A program made the translations under genes and the position numbers. Under the pieces are notes generated by a model. That model was not told the DNA's origin and did not search any database. It saw only the letters and a program-made list of their open reading frames with translations. A DNA stretch of 64,000 nucleotides from Variovorax ginsengisoli (lineage in GTDB: Bacteria > Pseudomonadota > Gammaproteobacteria > Burkholderiales > Burkholderiaceae_C). The DNA is taken from assembly GCF_030486595.1 (NCBI RefSeq), contig NZ_JAUJZH010000021.1, forward strand, positions 1 through 64,000, given 5' to 3'. This document shows, one piece after another, positions 34,651 to 43,798 of this stretch. Within the stretch, counting starts at the first letter, position 1, and each line of letters opens with the position of its first letter.

Positions 34651-35538
34651 GTGAACAACATATTCGAAATGCCACCTCAGGCGATCATGGCGCAGCTGTT
34701 GCTTGGGCTCATGAACGGCTCCTTCTACGCGATCCTGAGCCTCGGGTTGGCGGTCATTTACGGAATGTTGAATATCGCAAACTTCACCCACGGCGCCCAG
34801 TACATGATGGGTGCGTTCATCTCCTGGTTCGGCCTGACCTACCTGGGCGTGGGCTACTGGGGCGCTCTGTTGCTCTCGCCTCTGCTGGGGGGACTCTTCG
34901 GCGCGCTGGTCGAAAGGCTCATGCTCTCCAGGATCGCTCATCTCGATCACCTGTACGGGCTGTTGCTCACATTCTCAATCGCACTGATCCTGCAGGGCCT
35001 CTTTCGCATCAAATTCGGCTCGTCGAGCGTCAACTATCCCGTGCCGGAGGAATTGCGTGGCGGCGTGGATTTCGGCTTCCTGATCCTGCCGCGTTACCGC
35101 GTCTGGGTCATCGTTGCCTCTGCCAGCGTTTGCGCTGCGACCTGGTACATCATCGAGAAGACACGGCTGGGCAGCTACCTCCGGGCGGCGACCGAGAACC
35201 CGGCGCTCACGCAAGCCTTCGGCATCAACGTACCCGTGTTCGTGACGGCGACCTACGCAGTTGGGGTCGCGCTCGCGGCCTTCGCTGGCGTGTTGGCGGC
35301 GCCGATCTATTCCGCGAGTCCGAACATGGGCGCTGATCTCATCATCGTTGTCTTCGCGGTGGTCGTGATCGGAGGCATGGGATCGATCGCTGGCGCGGTC
35401 GTCAGTGGCTTCGGTCTGGGATTGATCGAAGGGCTCACCAAGATTGTCTACCCGCCCGCCTCGGAGATCGTGATCTTCCTGGTGATGGGAATGGTCTTGT
35501 TCATGCGCCCTGCGGGTCTGTTCGGCCGCAAGTCCTGA
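34651..35538 (+). CDS. livH: Branched-chain-type ABC transporter permease, LivH-like
   Basis: 295 residues with about eight membrane helices. Typical LivH stretches are LMNGSFYAILSLGLAVIYGMLNIANFTHGA and TENPALTQAFGINV in the cytoplasmic coupling loop. The GTG at 34651 is chosen; it lies one base after the livF stop with GGGG upstream. Together with LivM it forms the membrane channel. Confidence 0.88.
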   Translation: MNNIFEMPPQAIMAQLLLGLMNGSFYAILSLGLAVIYGMLNIANFTHGAQYMMGAFISWFGLTYLGVGYWGALLLSPLLGGLFGALVERLMLSRIAHLDHLYGLLLTFSIALILQGLFRIKFGSSSVNYPVPEELRGGVDFGFLILPRYRVWVIVASASVCAATWYIIEKTRLGSYLRAATENPALTQAFGINVPVFVTATYAVGVALAAFAGVLAAPIYSASPNMGADLIIVVFAVVVIGGMGSIAGAVVSGFGLGLIEGLTKIVYPPASEIVIFLVMGMVLFMRPAGLFGRKS

Positions 35539-35554
35539 GCACCTAGGAATTCAG

Positions 35555-36553
35555 ATGAACCAAACGTCCATACTTCAATCTCCCGCATCTGACAGCCTCC
35601 AGATCGAACGACAAAAAGCGTTCGCACAGTACAAGGTTCAGCAATGGGTGCTGGTCGGGCTCGCAGTGGCGCTGATGATCGCACCGGCGCTGCTGTATCC
35701 GGTGTTTCTGATGAAGGTGCTGTGTTTCGCGTTGTTCGCGCTTTCGTTCAACTTGCTGCTGGGCTTCGGCGGGATGCTTTCTTTCGGGCATGCGGCGTAC
35801 TTCGGCGGAGGCAGCTATGCCGTTGCCTATCTCGCCACCCAGTGGGGTGCACCGCCCGAACTTTCGTTGCTCGCCGCCGTTTCTATATCGACCGTGATGG
35901 GCGCCGCATTCGGCGCCATCGCTGTGCGGCGTGACGGCATCTACTTCGCCATGATCACGCTTGCCCTGGCGCAACTCGTGTATTTCATCGCAGTCCGCAA
36001 TTCTGATCTCACCGGCGGCGAGAACGGCATCCAGGCCGTGCCCCGAGGGCGCTTGTTCGGGTTGTTGGACCTGAGCAACGACATGGTGTTGTATGCCGTC
36101 GTTGCAGTGCTTTTCATCGCTACCTTGGCGCTGGTCATCCGCATCGTCCATTCCCCCTTCGGGCAGACGTGCAGGGCGATTCGCGACAACGAGGCGCGCG
36201 CCATTTCCCTGGGCTATCGCGTGACGCGCTACAAGATCCTGCTGTTCACGCTGTCTGCGGCAGTGGCCGGGTTGGCCGGTGGGATGAAGGCGCTGGTCTT
36301 CCAACTCGCGACACTGGCCGACGTCCATTGGACCTTGTCGAGCGAGGTCATTCTGATGACGCTCCTGGGAGGCCTGGGGACGCTCTTCGGCCCGGTCGCT
36401 GGGGCGCTCATCGTGGTGACCTTGCAGAACTTCTTGGCTGGGCTGGGCGAATGGGTCACCGTCATCCAGGGCGTGATCTTCGCCATCTGCGTCATGGCGT
36501 TCCGGGCCGGCATCGTCGGCACCATCGCCAAGCGGTCGCGACAGGAGTTGTAG
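35555..36553 (+). CDS. livM: Branched-chain-type ABC transporter permease, LivM-like
   Basis: 332 residues, about ten membrane helices. Family stretches are LLGFGGMLSFGHAAYFGGGSYA, RRDGIYFAMITLALAQLVYF and the coupling loop RAIRDNEARAISLGY. It completes the transporter and is followed 85 bases later by the cyclase-family gene, so transporter and enzymes probably share regulation. Confidence 0.9.
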   Translation: MNQTSILQSPASDSLQIERQKAFAQYKVQQWVLVGLAVALMIAPALLYPVFLMKVLCFALFALSFNLLLGFGGMLSFGHAAYFGGGSYAVAYLATQWGAPPELSLLAAVSISTVMGAAFGAIAVRRDGIYFAMITLALAQLVYFIAVRNSDLTGGENGIQAVPRGRLFGLLDLSNDMVLYAVVAVLFIATLALVIRIVHSPFGQTCRAIRDNEARAISLGYRVTRYKILLFTLSAAVAGLAGGMKALVFQLATLADVHWTLSSEVILMTLLGGLGTLFGPVAGALIVVTLQNFLAGLGEWVTVIQGVIFAICVMAFRAGIVGTIAKRSRQEL

Positions 36554-36638
36554 GTCGTCGTAAGCGGCTGCCAAGCAGAGCATCTGCTGCGCTCAGTCGT
36601 TATCTATTTCGGATGCCACACTGAATCAAGGAACACTT

Positions 36639-37676
36639 ATGGCCGAACGATGGAAGATCAGACCAGAGGGCTCGAATTGGGGCGCCTTCGGCGCAGACGA
36701 TCAGCGTGGTCGCCTGAACCTGCTGACACCGGCCGTTGTTCGGCGCGCCGTGCAGGAGGTGGTGGAAGGTCGCGTGTTTTGCCTTTCGCTACCCCTCGAT
36801 CTTCCTGGCAAGAACGTCCTCAACCCACGGCGTTTTCCACCTCGCATTGAATACTCCATGCGGGGAGACGACCCGGTGATCAACTACCCGGTCGGGCTCG
36901 TCAATCCGGGGCAGGCGGATGTTGTCTGCGATGACAAGGTCACGCTCAGCACCCAGTACTCCACGCAGTGGGACAGCTTGGCCCATATCGGCTCGGTGTT
37001 CGACGCGCAGGACACCGGCAAACCGCAGGTCGTCTACTACAACGGTTTCCGGGCCAACGAGGATGTGCGCGGTCCGTTCGACTACCTTGATGGCCGCAAG
37101 CCGCAGGACGGCCCCTACGGGCTGCGCGCACTCGGGATCGAGAACATGGCGGCCGCCGGCGTTCAGGGCCGGGGGGTGATGCTCGATCTGTTCGCCCATT
37201 TCGGCGACACGTGGCGCGCCATCGGGTACGACGATGTGATGCGGGTGATTGAGGCCGACAAGCTTGAAATCCTGCACGGTGACATCCTCTGTGTGAGAAC
37301 GGGCTTTGACCGCGTCCTGATCGGTTGTGCTGGCGATCCGCCACCGGGCGTGGCGTCAAGTGTTGGAGTCGGACTCGATGGAAGCGACGAACGCCTGCTG
37401 CGCTGGATCGACGATGCCGGCATCGCTGCCATCGCATGCGACAACGAAGGCGTGGAGATCCTTCCGTGCGTGACGCCGAGCAAGCACGGTTCGCACTTCC
37501 CCTTGCACGAGCACTGCTTGTTCAAGCTAGGCATTCATCTGGGCGAGATGTTCCACCTCAGCGATCTCGCCGACTGGCTGAGAGCGCACCAGCGAAGCGC
37601 ATTCCTACTCACCGCGCCGCCCCTTCGGCTGCCCGGCGCCGCCGGCTCGCCCGTGACGCCTATCGCAACCGTTTAA
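36639..37676 (+). CDS. Cyclase-family (kynurenine formamidase-like) hydrolase
   Basis: 345 residues of the Cyclase superfamily (PF04199 type). STQWDSLAHIGSVF stands where the metal-binding Asp/His motif lies, and HFPLHEHCLFKLGIHLGE is the conserved C-terminal block. Members are Mn- or Zn-dependent amidases, lactonases or related hydrolases. It sits between the transporter and a Baeyer-Villiger-type monooxygenase, so opening of a lactone or ester produced by the latter is plausible. The true substrate is unknown. Confidence 0.85.
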   Translation: MAERWKIRPEGSNWGAFGADDQRGRLNLLTPAVVRRAVQEVVEGRVFCLSLPLDLPGKNVLNPRRFPPRIEYSMRGDDPVINYPVGLVNPGQADVVCDDKVTLSTQYSTQWDSLAHIGSVFDAQDTGKPQVVYYNGFRANEDVRGPFDYLDGRKPQDGPYGLRALGIENMAAAGVQGRGVMLDLFAHFGDTWRAIGYDDVMRVIEADKLEILHGDILCVRTGFDRVLIGCAGDPPPGVASSVGVGLDGSDERLLRWIDDAGIAAIACDNEGVEILPCVTPSKHGSHFPLHEHCLFKLGIHLGEMFHLSDLADWLRAHQRSAFLLTAPPLRLPGAAGSPVTPIATV

Positions 37677-37704
37677 CCCGCATTTTCATCACAGGAGTCC
37701 ACTC

Positions 37705-39645
37705 GTGAATACTCTCGAACAGTGTCAGCGCGCCGCGGCCGATCGCAGCCAGTTGACCCAGTCACTCGCTGCCGCGGACGTGGTGCCACTCATGGCATCT
37801 CTGGTCCACCTGACGGGAGATGAGACCTGGCTCGACAAGACAGCGCCTTACATCAAGGGTGGATGGAGCTTTCTTGTCACCATCCCAGAGGCAATGGCTG
37901 CGGCAATCCGCTCCGAACTGCAAGAAGTAATCCTCGACATCGCCGCCGGCGTGAGGACTCCTCACCGACCAAGCGAAGCACTCCTGATACGCATCATGAA
38001 CACCGCAGTCGGGCAGGAAGTGCCGCCCGAGTACCGGCCGATCCTTTCCGAGGAGGCACAATTCGACGGCGTCGATCCGCGGCGTGTCGAGTGGCGCGAT
38101 GCCGAGACGCCGTCTCGATCGAAGGAATACCATGTGCTCATCATCGGCGCCGGCCTGTCCGGCATCGCGATGGCGATCCGCCTCGCAGAAGCTGGTATTC
38201 CGTACACGATCATTGAGAAAAACAGCGAAGTTGGCGGCACCTGGTTCGAGAACATCTATCCGGGCATCGCAGTCGACACGCCAAACCATTTCTATTCCTA
38301 TTCGTTTGCGCCCAATCCCAATTGGTCACGCTACTTCGCCACGGGCGGTGAGATTCAGAAATACATCCTGGAGTGTGTCGAGCGCTTCGGCATCCGTGAC
38401 CGCATCCGATTTGGAGAAGAGGTCGTGGCAGCCGACTACAACGAGCCTGCCGCGCGCTGGAACATCGTCACCAAAGCCAAAGATGGCTCGAGCACAACGT
38501 TGAGCGCCAATGCGGTGGTATCCGCAGTAGGCGCGCTGAATCGCCCATCCATTCCGAAGATCCCCGGGCTCGACACCTTCGATGGTCCGGTCTTCCATAC
38601 CGCCCGTTGGCGCGAGGACGTCTCGCTCGAAGGAAAGCGAGTGGCGCTGATCGGCACAGGCGCCAGTGGTATCCAGGTGGCACCGAAGATCGCTCCGACG
38701 GTCGCCAAGCTCAGCATCTTCCAGCGGTCGCCGCACTGGATCATCAAACATCCCCTTTACTTTTCCGAGCTGGGACCGGACGTGCACTGGGCCATGTCGA
38801 ACATCCCCGGCTACATGAAATGGTTCCGCTTCATGCTCTTCTGGGCCGCATCGGATGGCTTCCACGCCACGCTGAAGATCGATCCGGATTGGACCAAGCC
38901 AGAGTTGTCGCTCAATCCCGCGAACCACAAGATGCGGGAAGACCTGATCGCCTACTATGAAAGCAAGATCGGCCATCGCCCTGACCTCATGAAGAAGGTG
39001 ATCCCGTGCTATCCGCCGTTCGGCAAGCGCATGCTCCGCGATACAAACTGGTTCGAGATGCTGGAGCGCAGCAACGTCGATCTTGTCACTGACGACATCG
39101 ATCATGTCGAGCCCGGTGCCATCGTCATGAAGGACGGTTCGCGTCACGACGTCGATGTCATCATCCTGGCCACTGGATTCGAGGCAGCCAAGATGATCGC
39201 CCCACTGCAGGTGATCGGCCGCGATGGCGCGACGCTTCGCGATCTGTGGGGCGAGGATGATCCACGGGCCTACCTCGGCATCACGGTCCCGAAGTTTCCC
39301 AACTTCTTCATGATCTATGGGCCCAACACGAATCTTGCGCACGGTGGCAGCGCGATCTTCCACTCCGAGTGCCAGGTGCGCTACATCATGCAGGCACTGC
39401 GCGAGATGCTGGAGCGTGGTGCCGCCTGGATGGAATGCCGCGAGTCCCCCTTCAACGACTACAACGCGAAGGTCGATGACAAGCTGCGCACTATGGTGTG
39501 GGCCCACCCGGGTGTGACGAACTGGTACAAGAACAAGAAGGGTCGGGTGATCATGAACTCGCCGTGGCGCCTTGCGGAGTACCGTGACCTGACCGCGACG
39601 ATCGACCCCGAGGACTTCGCCTTCGAAACGCCCTCCAAACCGTGA
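37705..39645 (+). CDS. FAD-dependent Baeyer-Villiger-type monooxygenase
   Basis: 646 residues from a GTG. An N-terminal extension of ~140 residues precedes the FAD site IIGAGLSGIAMAIRLAEAG. The Baeyer-Villiger fingerprint F-x-G-x3-H-x3-W is present as FDGPVFHTARW near residue 292, followed by the NADPH site ALIGTGASGIQVAP. The extension plus this architecture is that of 4-hydroxyacetophenone monooxygenase-like enzymes. It converts ketones to esters or lactones with O2 and NADPH. Its stop overlaps the next gene's GTG. Confidence 0.88.
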   Translation: MNTLEQCQRAAADRSQLTQSLAAADVVPLMASLVHLTGDETWLDKTAPYIKGGWSFLVTIPEAMAAAIRSELQEVILDIAAGVRTPHRPSEALLIRIMNTAVGQEVPPEYRPILSEEAQFDGVDPRRVEWRDAETPSRSKEYHVLIIGAGLSGIAMAIRLAEAGIPYTIIEKNSEVGGTWFENIYPGIAVDTPNHFYSYSFAPNPNWSRYFATGGEIQKYILECVERFGIRDRIRFGEEVVAADYNEPAARWNIVTKAKDGSSTTLSANAVVSAVGALNRPSIPKIPGLDTFDGPVFHTARWREDVSLEGKRVALIGTGASGIQVAPKIAPTVAKLSIFQRSPHWIIKHPLYFSELGPDVHWAMSNIPGYMKWFRFMLFWAASDGFHATLKIDPDWTKPELSLNPANHKMREDLIAYYESKIGHRPDLMKKVIPCYPPFGKRMLRDTNWFEMLERSNVDLVTDDIDHVEPGAIVMKDGSRHDVDVIILATGFEAAKMIAPLQVIGRDGATLRDLWGEDDPRAYLGITVPKFPNFFMIYGPNTNLAHGGSAIFHSECQVRYIMQALREMLERGAAWMECRESPFNDYNAKVDDKLRTMVWAHPGVTNWYKNKKGRVIMNSPWRLAEYRDLTATIDPEDFAFETPSKP

Positions 39646-40016
39646 CCGAGATCGTTCGGCAAATCCTGCTGGCCGACGAGCTCAGGCGCAATGCGCTCGT
39701 TGCCGCGGACGTCGAAGCACTCGGCGCCCTGCTGTCTCCTGAACTTCGCTTCGTGCACACGACGGCGGCCGTCGATGACCGGGATTCCCTGATGCGCAAG
39801 GTCTCGACCGGCGCGTTGCGTTATCGGGAGATCGAACTCCTGCATGCCAGCGTCGACGTCTTCGACGGCTTCGCAGTGCAGTGGTCCGACCTCAAGATGT
39901 CGGTGCTATCGTCAGGCTTGGTCAAGACTATCCATTGCCGTGCCCTGGCGACTTGGACAATGGCCGACGGTGCATGGGCGCTACGTCACTACCAAGCCAC
40001 GCTCATTGCCTCCTAA
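39642..40016 (+). CDS. NTF2-like (SnoaL/DUF4440-type) protein
   Basis: 124 residues, GTG start overlapping the monooxygenase stop. The pattern DELRRNALVAADVEALGALLSPELRFVHTTAAVDDRDSLM and the late HYQAT fit the cone-shaped NTF2 fold. Such proteins act as small isomerases, hydrolases or stabilising partners. Tight coupling to the monooxygenase suggests it handles that enzyme's product or helps the enzyme. Confidence 0.75.
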   Translation: MTEIVRQILLADELRRNALVAADVEALGALLSPELRFVHTTAAVDDRDSLMRKVSTGALRYREIELLHASVDVFDGFAVQWSDLKMSVLSSGLVKTIHCRALATWTMADGAWALRHYQATLIAS

Positions 40017-40030
40017 CGGGACACATGGAG

Positions 40031-40789
40031 TCACTTTGCAATTTGCTCGGCGAGCGTCTTCAAGAGAAGCTGACCCAGTTCAGCCCTGCGGCTGGAAGAC
40101 ATCCGGGGCTTGATCGACGCGATGGAGATCGCCGCGAAAGGTGCGGCTGGGTCCGGAATGACAGCGCCTACGCCGGCCACTCCTTGGGTGACGGTATCGA
40201 CCATCTCGGAGTAGCCCGTTCGCCTGGTGCGGGCAATCACCTTGCTCATCTGTGCCGGGGTCAGCCCAGCTGCGTCGAATGCCGCTGCGTGCTGCGTTCG
40301 GATGCGGGCGATTTCTTCGTCTGGAGCAGTCGCCAGGATCGCCATGCCCGCGACGCCCACACCGAGCGGTCGAATGTCGCCCACGCGGGTGCTGAAGATC
40401 TTCACCGGAAAAGCGCCTTCTTCACGCGCCAGGCAAACTGTGTAGTCGCCTTGGCGAGCAAGAAGGAACACCGTGTCTTCCGAAATGCGGGCCAACCGTT
40501 GCAGAACCGGCTGGAAGGTCGCCACCAGCGGCGCCCGCTTGAGCGACGCGAAACCGAGCCGCATGGCTTCAAGGCCGAGGCGATAGCGACGCGTGATGGT
40601 GTCTCGCTCTGCGAACTGTTCCTCGACCAAGCAGGTCAAGAGGCGGTGCGCAGTCGACCGCTCGAGGTGGGTGATCGCCACGACCTCGTTGACACCAAGT
40701 CCATCCTCATGATGCGCGCCAAGTGCCCGCAGCACCTGTAGCGACCGGCGCATGGCTTGTGCCCCCGGGGTTTCCATAGGTTTGCTCAC
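40031..40789 (-). CDS. IclR-family transcriptional regulator
   Basis: 252 residues, GTG start. Winged helix RRSLQVLRALGAHHEDGLGVNEVVAITHLERSTAHRLLTCLV and ligand domain with RPLGVGVAGMAILA. It is divergent from the enoyl-CoA hydratase-like gene at 40873. Inverted repeats in the gap (40784-40829) overlap its own start, suggesting control of both genes. It is the third IclR regulator in this island. Confidence 0.88.
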   Translation of the reverse strand: MSKPMETPGAQAMRRSLQVLRALGAHHEDGLGVNEVVAITHLERSTAHRLLTCLVEEQFAERDTITRRYRLGLEAMRLGFASLKRAPLVATFQPVLQRLARISEDTVFLLARQGDYTVCLAREEGAFPVKIFSTRVGDIRPLGVGVAGMAILATAPDEEIARIRTQHAAAFDAAGLTPAQMSKVIARTRRTGYSEMVDTVTQGVAGVGAVIPDPAAPFAAISIASIKPRMSSSRRAELGQLLLKTLAEQIAK

Positions 40790-40829
40790 AGTATGGGATC
40801 CTTTTCATGTTTTGCTCGCACTGTGAGCA
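40784..40829. promoter_or_regulatory. Operator-like inverted repeats in the iclR / hydratase gap
   Basis: GCTCACAG (40784-40791) pairs with CTGTGAGC (40821-40828). A tighter pair TGCTC (40813-40817) and GAGCA (40825-40829) lies within it. The first repeat overlaps the GTG start of the IclR gene. This is a probable IclR-type binding region governing both divergent genes. Confidence 0.5.
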
Positions 40830-40872
40830 TAGCAGCGAGAAGATCGAACACCACTGAAATCCGGAACCATTC

Positions 40873-41667
40873 ATGAGCGACCCCCTTCTTCTCATCGAAC
40901 AGCTTGGCGCGGTGCGCCGAATCTGGCTCAATCGCCCGCAGGCGCGAAATGCGCAGAGCCAGCAGATGCTTGACGCGCTCGACGATGCCTTCGAGGCTGC
41001 GCGCAACGATAGCGCCACCCGAGTCGTGGTGCTCGCGGCCAAGGGTGCGCACTTCTCTGCGGGCCACGATCTCAAGCAGGCACAGGCCGAGCGTGCGGAA
41101 TTCACGGTGGAAGAGCGCTGGGCCTACGAAGAGCAGCGCTACTTCAACTACTGCATGCACATCTGGGACTTTCCGAAGCCGACCATTGCCCAGGTGCAAG
41201 GCGCCTGCGTCGCGGCTGGGTTCATGCTCGCCAACATGTGCGACCTGGTGGTCGCTTCCGAAGACGCATTCTTCTCCGATCCTGTCACCCACACCATGGG
41301 AGCAGCCGCCACAGAAGTCCTGATTCACCCCTGGGTGATGGGCCTGCGGCAGGCCAAGGAGTTCCTGTTCACGGGCGAGCGGATCACGGCCGCCGACGCG
41401 AAGGCTATGGGCATGGTCAACCGGGTGTCGACGACCGAACGGCTGGATGAAGACGCGATCGAGCTCGCACAGCGGATCGCCGAGGCGCCGCCGTTTGCGC
41501 TTCGGGTGCTGAAGAAGTCGCTCAATCGATCGGTCGACGTACAGGGCATGCGGGAGGCCCTGTCTGCTCACTTCGACGTCCATCAGCTGAGCCATGTGAG
41601 TGAGGAGTACCGCCAGACCAAAGACGCAGGACTGGCCAACGCGATCCAGAAGGGAGCACGCCCATGA
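40873..41667 (+). CDS. Enoyl-CoA hydratase/isomerase-family protein
   Basis: 264 residues of the crotonase fold: GAHFSAGHDLKQ and GACVAAGFMLANMCDLVVASEDAFFSDP form the CoA site and oxyanion hole. In classical hydratases a Glu follows Pro in the next motif (QPE); here it is DPVTHTMG, so the second catalytic Glu is missing. It may catalyse a related reaction (isomerisation, C-C or ester cleavage) rather than hydration. Its stop overlaps the acyl-CoA synthetase start. Confidence 0.88.
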   Translation: MSDPLLLIEQLGAVRRIWLNRPQARNAQSQQMLDALDDAFEAARNDSATRVVVLAAKGAHFSAGHDLKQAQAERAEFTVEERWAYEEQRYFNYCMHIWDFPKPTIAQVQGACVAAGFMLANMCDLVVASEDAFFSDPVTHTMGAAATEVLIHPWVMGLRQAKEFLFTGERITAADAKAMGMVNRVSTTERLDEDAIELAQRIAEAPPFALRVLKKSLNRSVDVQGMREALSAHFDVHQLSHVSEEYRQTKDAGLANAIQKGARP

Positions 41668-43781
41668 ACGAAGCGCGCACGCACCGACTGGACCCTCTGC
41701 TGCGACCGCGATCGATAGCAATGGTGGGCGCCAGCAACCAGGCAGGCCGCATCGGCGGCATGCCGCTCGACCTGCTGCGCCACTTCGGCTATGCCGGCAG
41801 GGTTTTCCCGATCAATCCGAAGTACGAAGAGGTGTTTGGCTACACCTGCTATCCGGACATTGAATCGGTGCCGGAGACACCGGACCTGGTGGTGCTGGCG
41901 ATCGGCGCCGAGGACGTGACGCCCATGCTGGAGCGCTGCCATGCCAAGGGCGTTCCCGCAGCCATTGTGTACGCCGCGGGCTTCGCTGAAGCGGGCGAGG
42001 CTGGTGCCGCGCTGCAGAAGCCGCTCGAGGCCTTCGTCACTCGCAGCGGCATGGTGGTGGCAGGCCCGAACTGCATGGGCTTCGCCAACCTGAATCTGCA
42101 GGCGCACACGGCCTTCGCTTCCGTGTTCCGCAGCGCACCGCCCCAAGAGCAGCCCGGGCGCGTGAGCATCCTGACGCAGAGCGGCAACGTCTGCTCGGCC
42201 GTCTTTGCCCTGGTCCGCAAGCTCGGGACACCGGTGAGCCAGTTCATCAACACTGGCAACGAGGCATCGCTGGAGTTCTCGGAGTATCTGGAATTCCTGG
42301 CGCAGGATCCGCAAACCGACTGCGTGATCGGATATGTGGAGCAACTTCGCCATGGTCAACGCTTCATCGATGCCGCGTTGTCGTTTGCCGAGCAGGGCAA
42401 ACCGCTGGTGATCTACAAGGCCGGCGAGACCGAAAAGGGCTCGGAAGCGGTGCGCTCGCACACCTCGGCATTGGCAGGCGATCTCGCGCTTTACCAGGCA
42501 GGCTTCGAGCAACTCAACGTGATTCGCGGCACCGACTTTGCGCAGATGGCGGACCTGGCCTATTTGAGCGGATTTCGCCACCGCGAAGGCGGCCGTCGGG
42601 TGGCGATCGTCACCATGTCTGGTGCGCTCGGCGCTATCCTGGCCGACAAGCTGATTGGCGCCGGCCTCGACGTTCCGACACTGCCGCAGGACGTGCAGGA
42701 GGCACTGCGCAAAGGAATTCCAGACTACGGCATGGTGTCGAACCCTGTCGACGTGACCGGGAATCTGGTCAACACGCCGGAGTTCGTGCGGTCTATCTTC
42801 ACCGCGCTGGCCGAATGCGACGCAGTCGACACCGTCATCGTTTACGCCCCGGGCTACCTGCTCGACCGCATGGCTGATACCCTGGTCGACATCTGCGCGC
42901 GTCACCCTCGTCTTTTCGTCGCGATCGACACCGGCGCCGCGCAGTGCCGTTCGCGCCTGGCCGACGCGGGCATCCCGGTTTTCGACGACCTGGGACGTGC
43001 GACCCAGGCGCTGGCGCCGTATTGCCTCTGGCTGGCACGGCGTGCCGCGGTGGCCCGCTGGGCCGAGTTGCGGAAGATGCCGCCCCGGCACGACCGTGCA
43101 CCGCAGTTGCCCGCCAGGCTCAACGAGCACGACACGAAAGCGTTGCTCGCGCAATATGGCGTCGCGTCGCTTCCAGAGAAGGTCTGTGAAGACGCGCTGG
43201 CGGCAGTGCAGGCGGCCGAAGAGATCGGCTACCCAGTAGCCCTGAAGATCCTCAGCGCTGACATTGCACACAAGACCGAGGCTGGAGGCGTACGCTTGAA
43301 CATCGCCGACCCGGCGTCGCTGCGCACGGCTTGCGCGGAAGTGCTCGAAGCGGCCCACCGATACGATCCCGCCGCCCGCATAGACGGCCTCCTCGTGCAG
43401 CCGATGGCCAGCGGCGGCGTGGCTGAACTCATCGCCGGCGTCACCCATGATCCCGTGTTTGGTCCGGCGCTCACCGTGGGCCTGGGCGGCGTGCTCACCG
43501 AGCTGTACCGCGACACGAGCCATCGCCTGCTGCCCGTCGACACCGAAATGGTGGGCGACATGCTGCGTTCGTTGAAAGCATGGCCCCTCCTCGATGGATT
43601 CCGAGGCCGCTCGACGGCCGATGTGGCAGCTGCCTGCGCCAGTATCGCGGCACTTTCCGCAGCTTCGGCCGCACTGGGCGAACAGGCGCAGGAGATCGAA
43701 ATCAATCCGATCCAAGTGCGTGCACACGGCAAGGGTGCGGTGGCGCTCGACGCGCTCGTCGTGACTCGGCCACTTGCTTGA
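41664..43781 (+). CDS. NDP-forming acyl-CoA synthetase (acetate--CoA ligase family)
   Basis: 705 residues, single chain. Domain order is CoA-binding (IAMVGASNQAGRIGGMPL), two ligase-CoA domains with the phospho-His block RSHTSALAGD, and a C-terminal ATP-grasp (YPVALKILSADIAHKTEAGGVRLNI). It makes an acyl-CoA from acid, CoA and ATP or GTP and links the hydrolysis products to beta-oxidation. ATG overlaps the hydratase stop. Substrate unknown. Confidence 0.88.
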   Translation: MNEARTHRLDPLLRPRSIAMVGASNQAGRIGGMPLDLLRHFGYAGRVFPINPKYEEVFGYTCYPDIESVPETPDLVVLAIGAEDVTPMLERCHAKGVPAAIVYAAGFAEAGEAGAALQKPLEAFVTRSGMVVAGPNCMGFANLNLQAHTAFASVFRSAPPQEQPGRVSILTQSGNVCSAVFALVRKLGTPVSQFINTGNEASLEFSEYLEFLAQDPQTDCVIGYVEQLRHGQRFIDAALSFAEQGKPLVIYKAGETEKGSEAVRSHTSALAGDLALYQAGFEQLNVIRGTDFAQMADLAYLSGFRHREGGRRVAIVTMSGALGAILADKLIGAGLDVPTLPQDVQEALRKGIPDYGMVSNPVDVTGNLVNTPEFVRSIFTALAECDAVDTVIVYAPGYLLDRMADTLVDICARHPRLFVAIDTGAAQCRSRLADAGIPVFDDLGRATQALAPYCLWLARRAAVARWAELRKMPPRHDRAPQLPARLNEHDTKALLAQYGVASLPEKVCEDALAAVQAAEEIGYPVALKILSADIAHKTEAGGVRLNIADPASLRTACAEVLEAAHRYDPAARIDGLLVQPMASGGVAELIAGVTHDPVFGPALTVGLGGVLTELYRDTSHRLLPVDTEMVGDMLRSLKAWPLLDGFRGRSTADVAAACASIAALSAASAALGEQAQEIEINPIQVRAHGKGAVALDALVVTRPLA

Positions 43782-43798
43782 ATTTTTCAGGACCAGAC

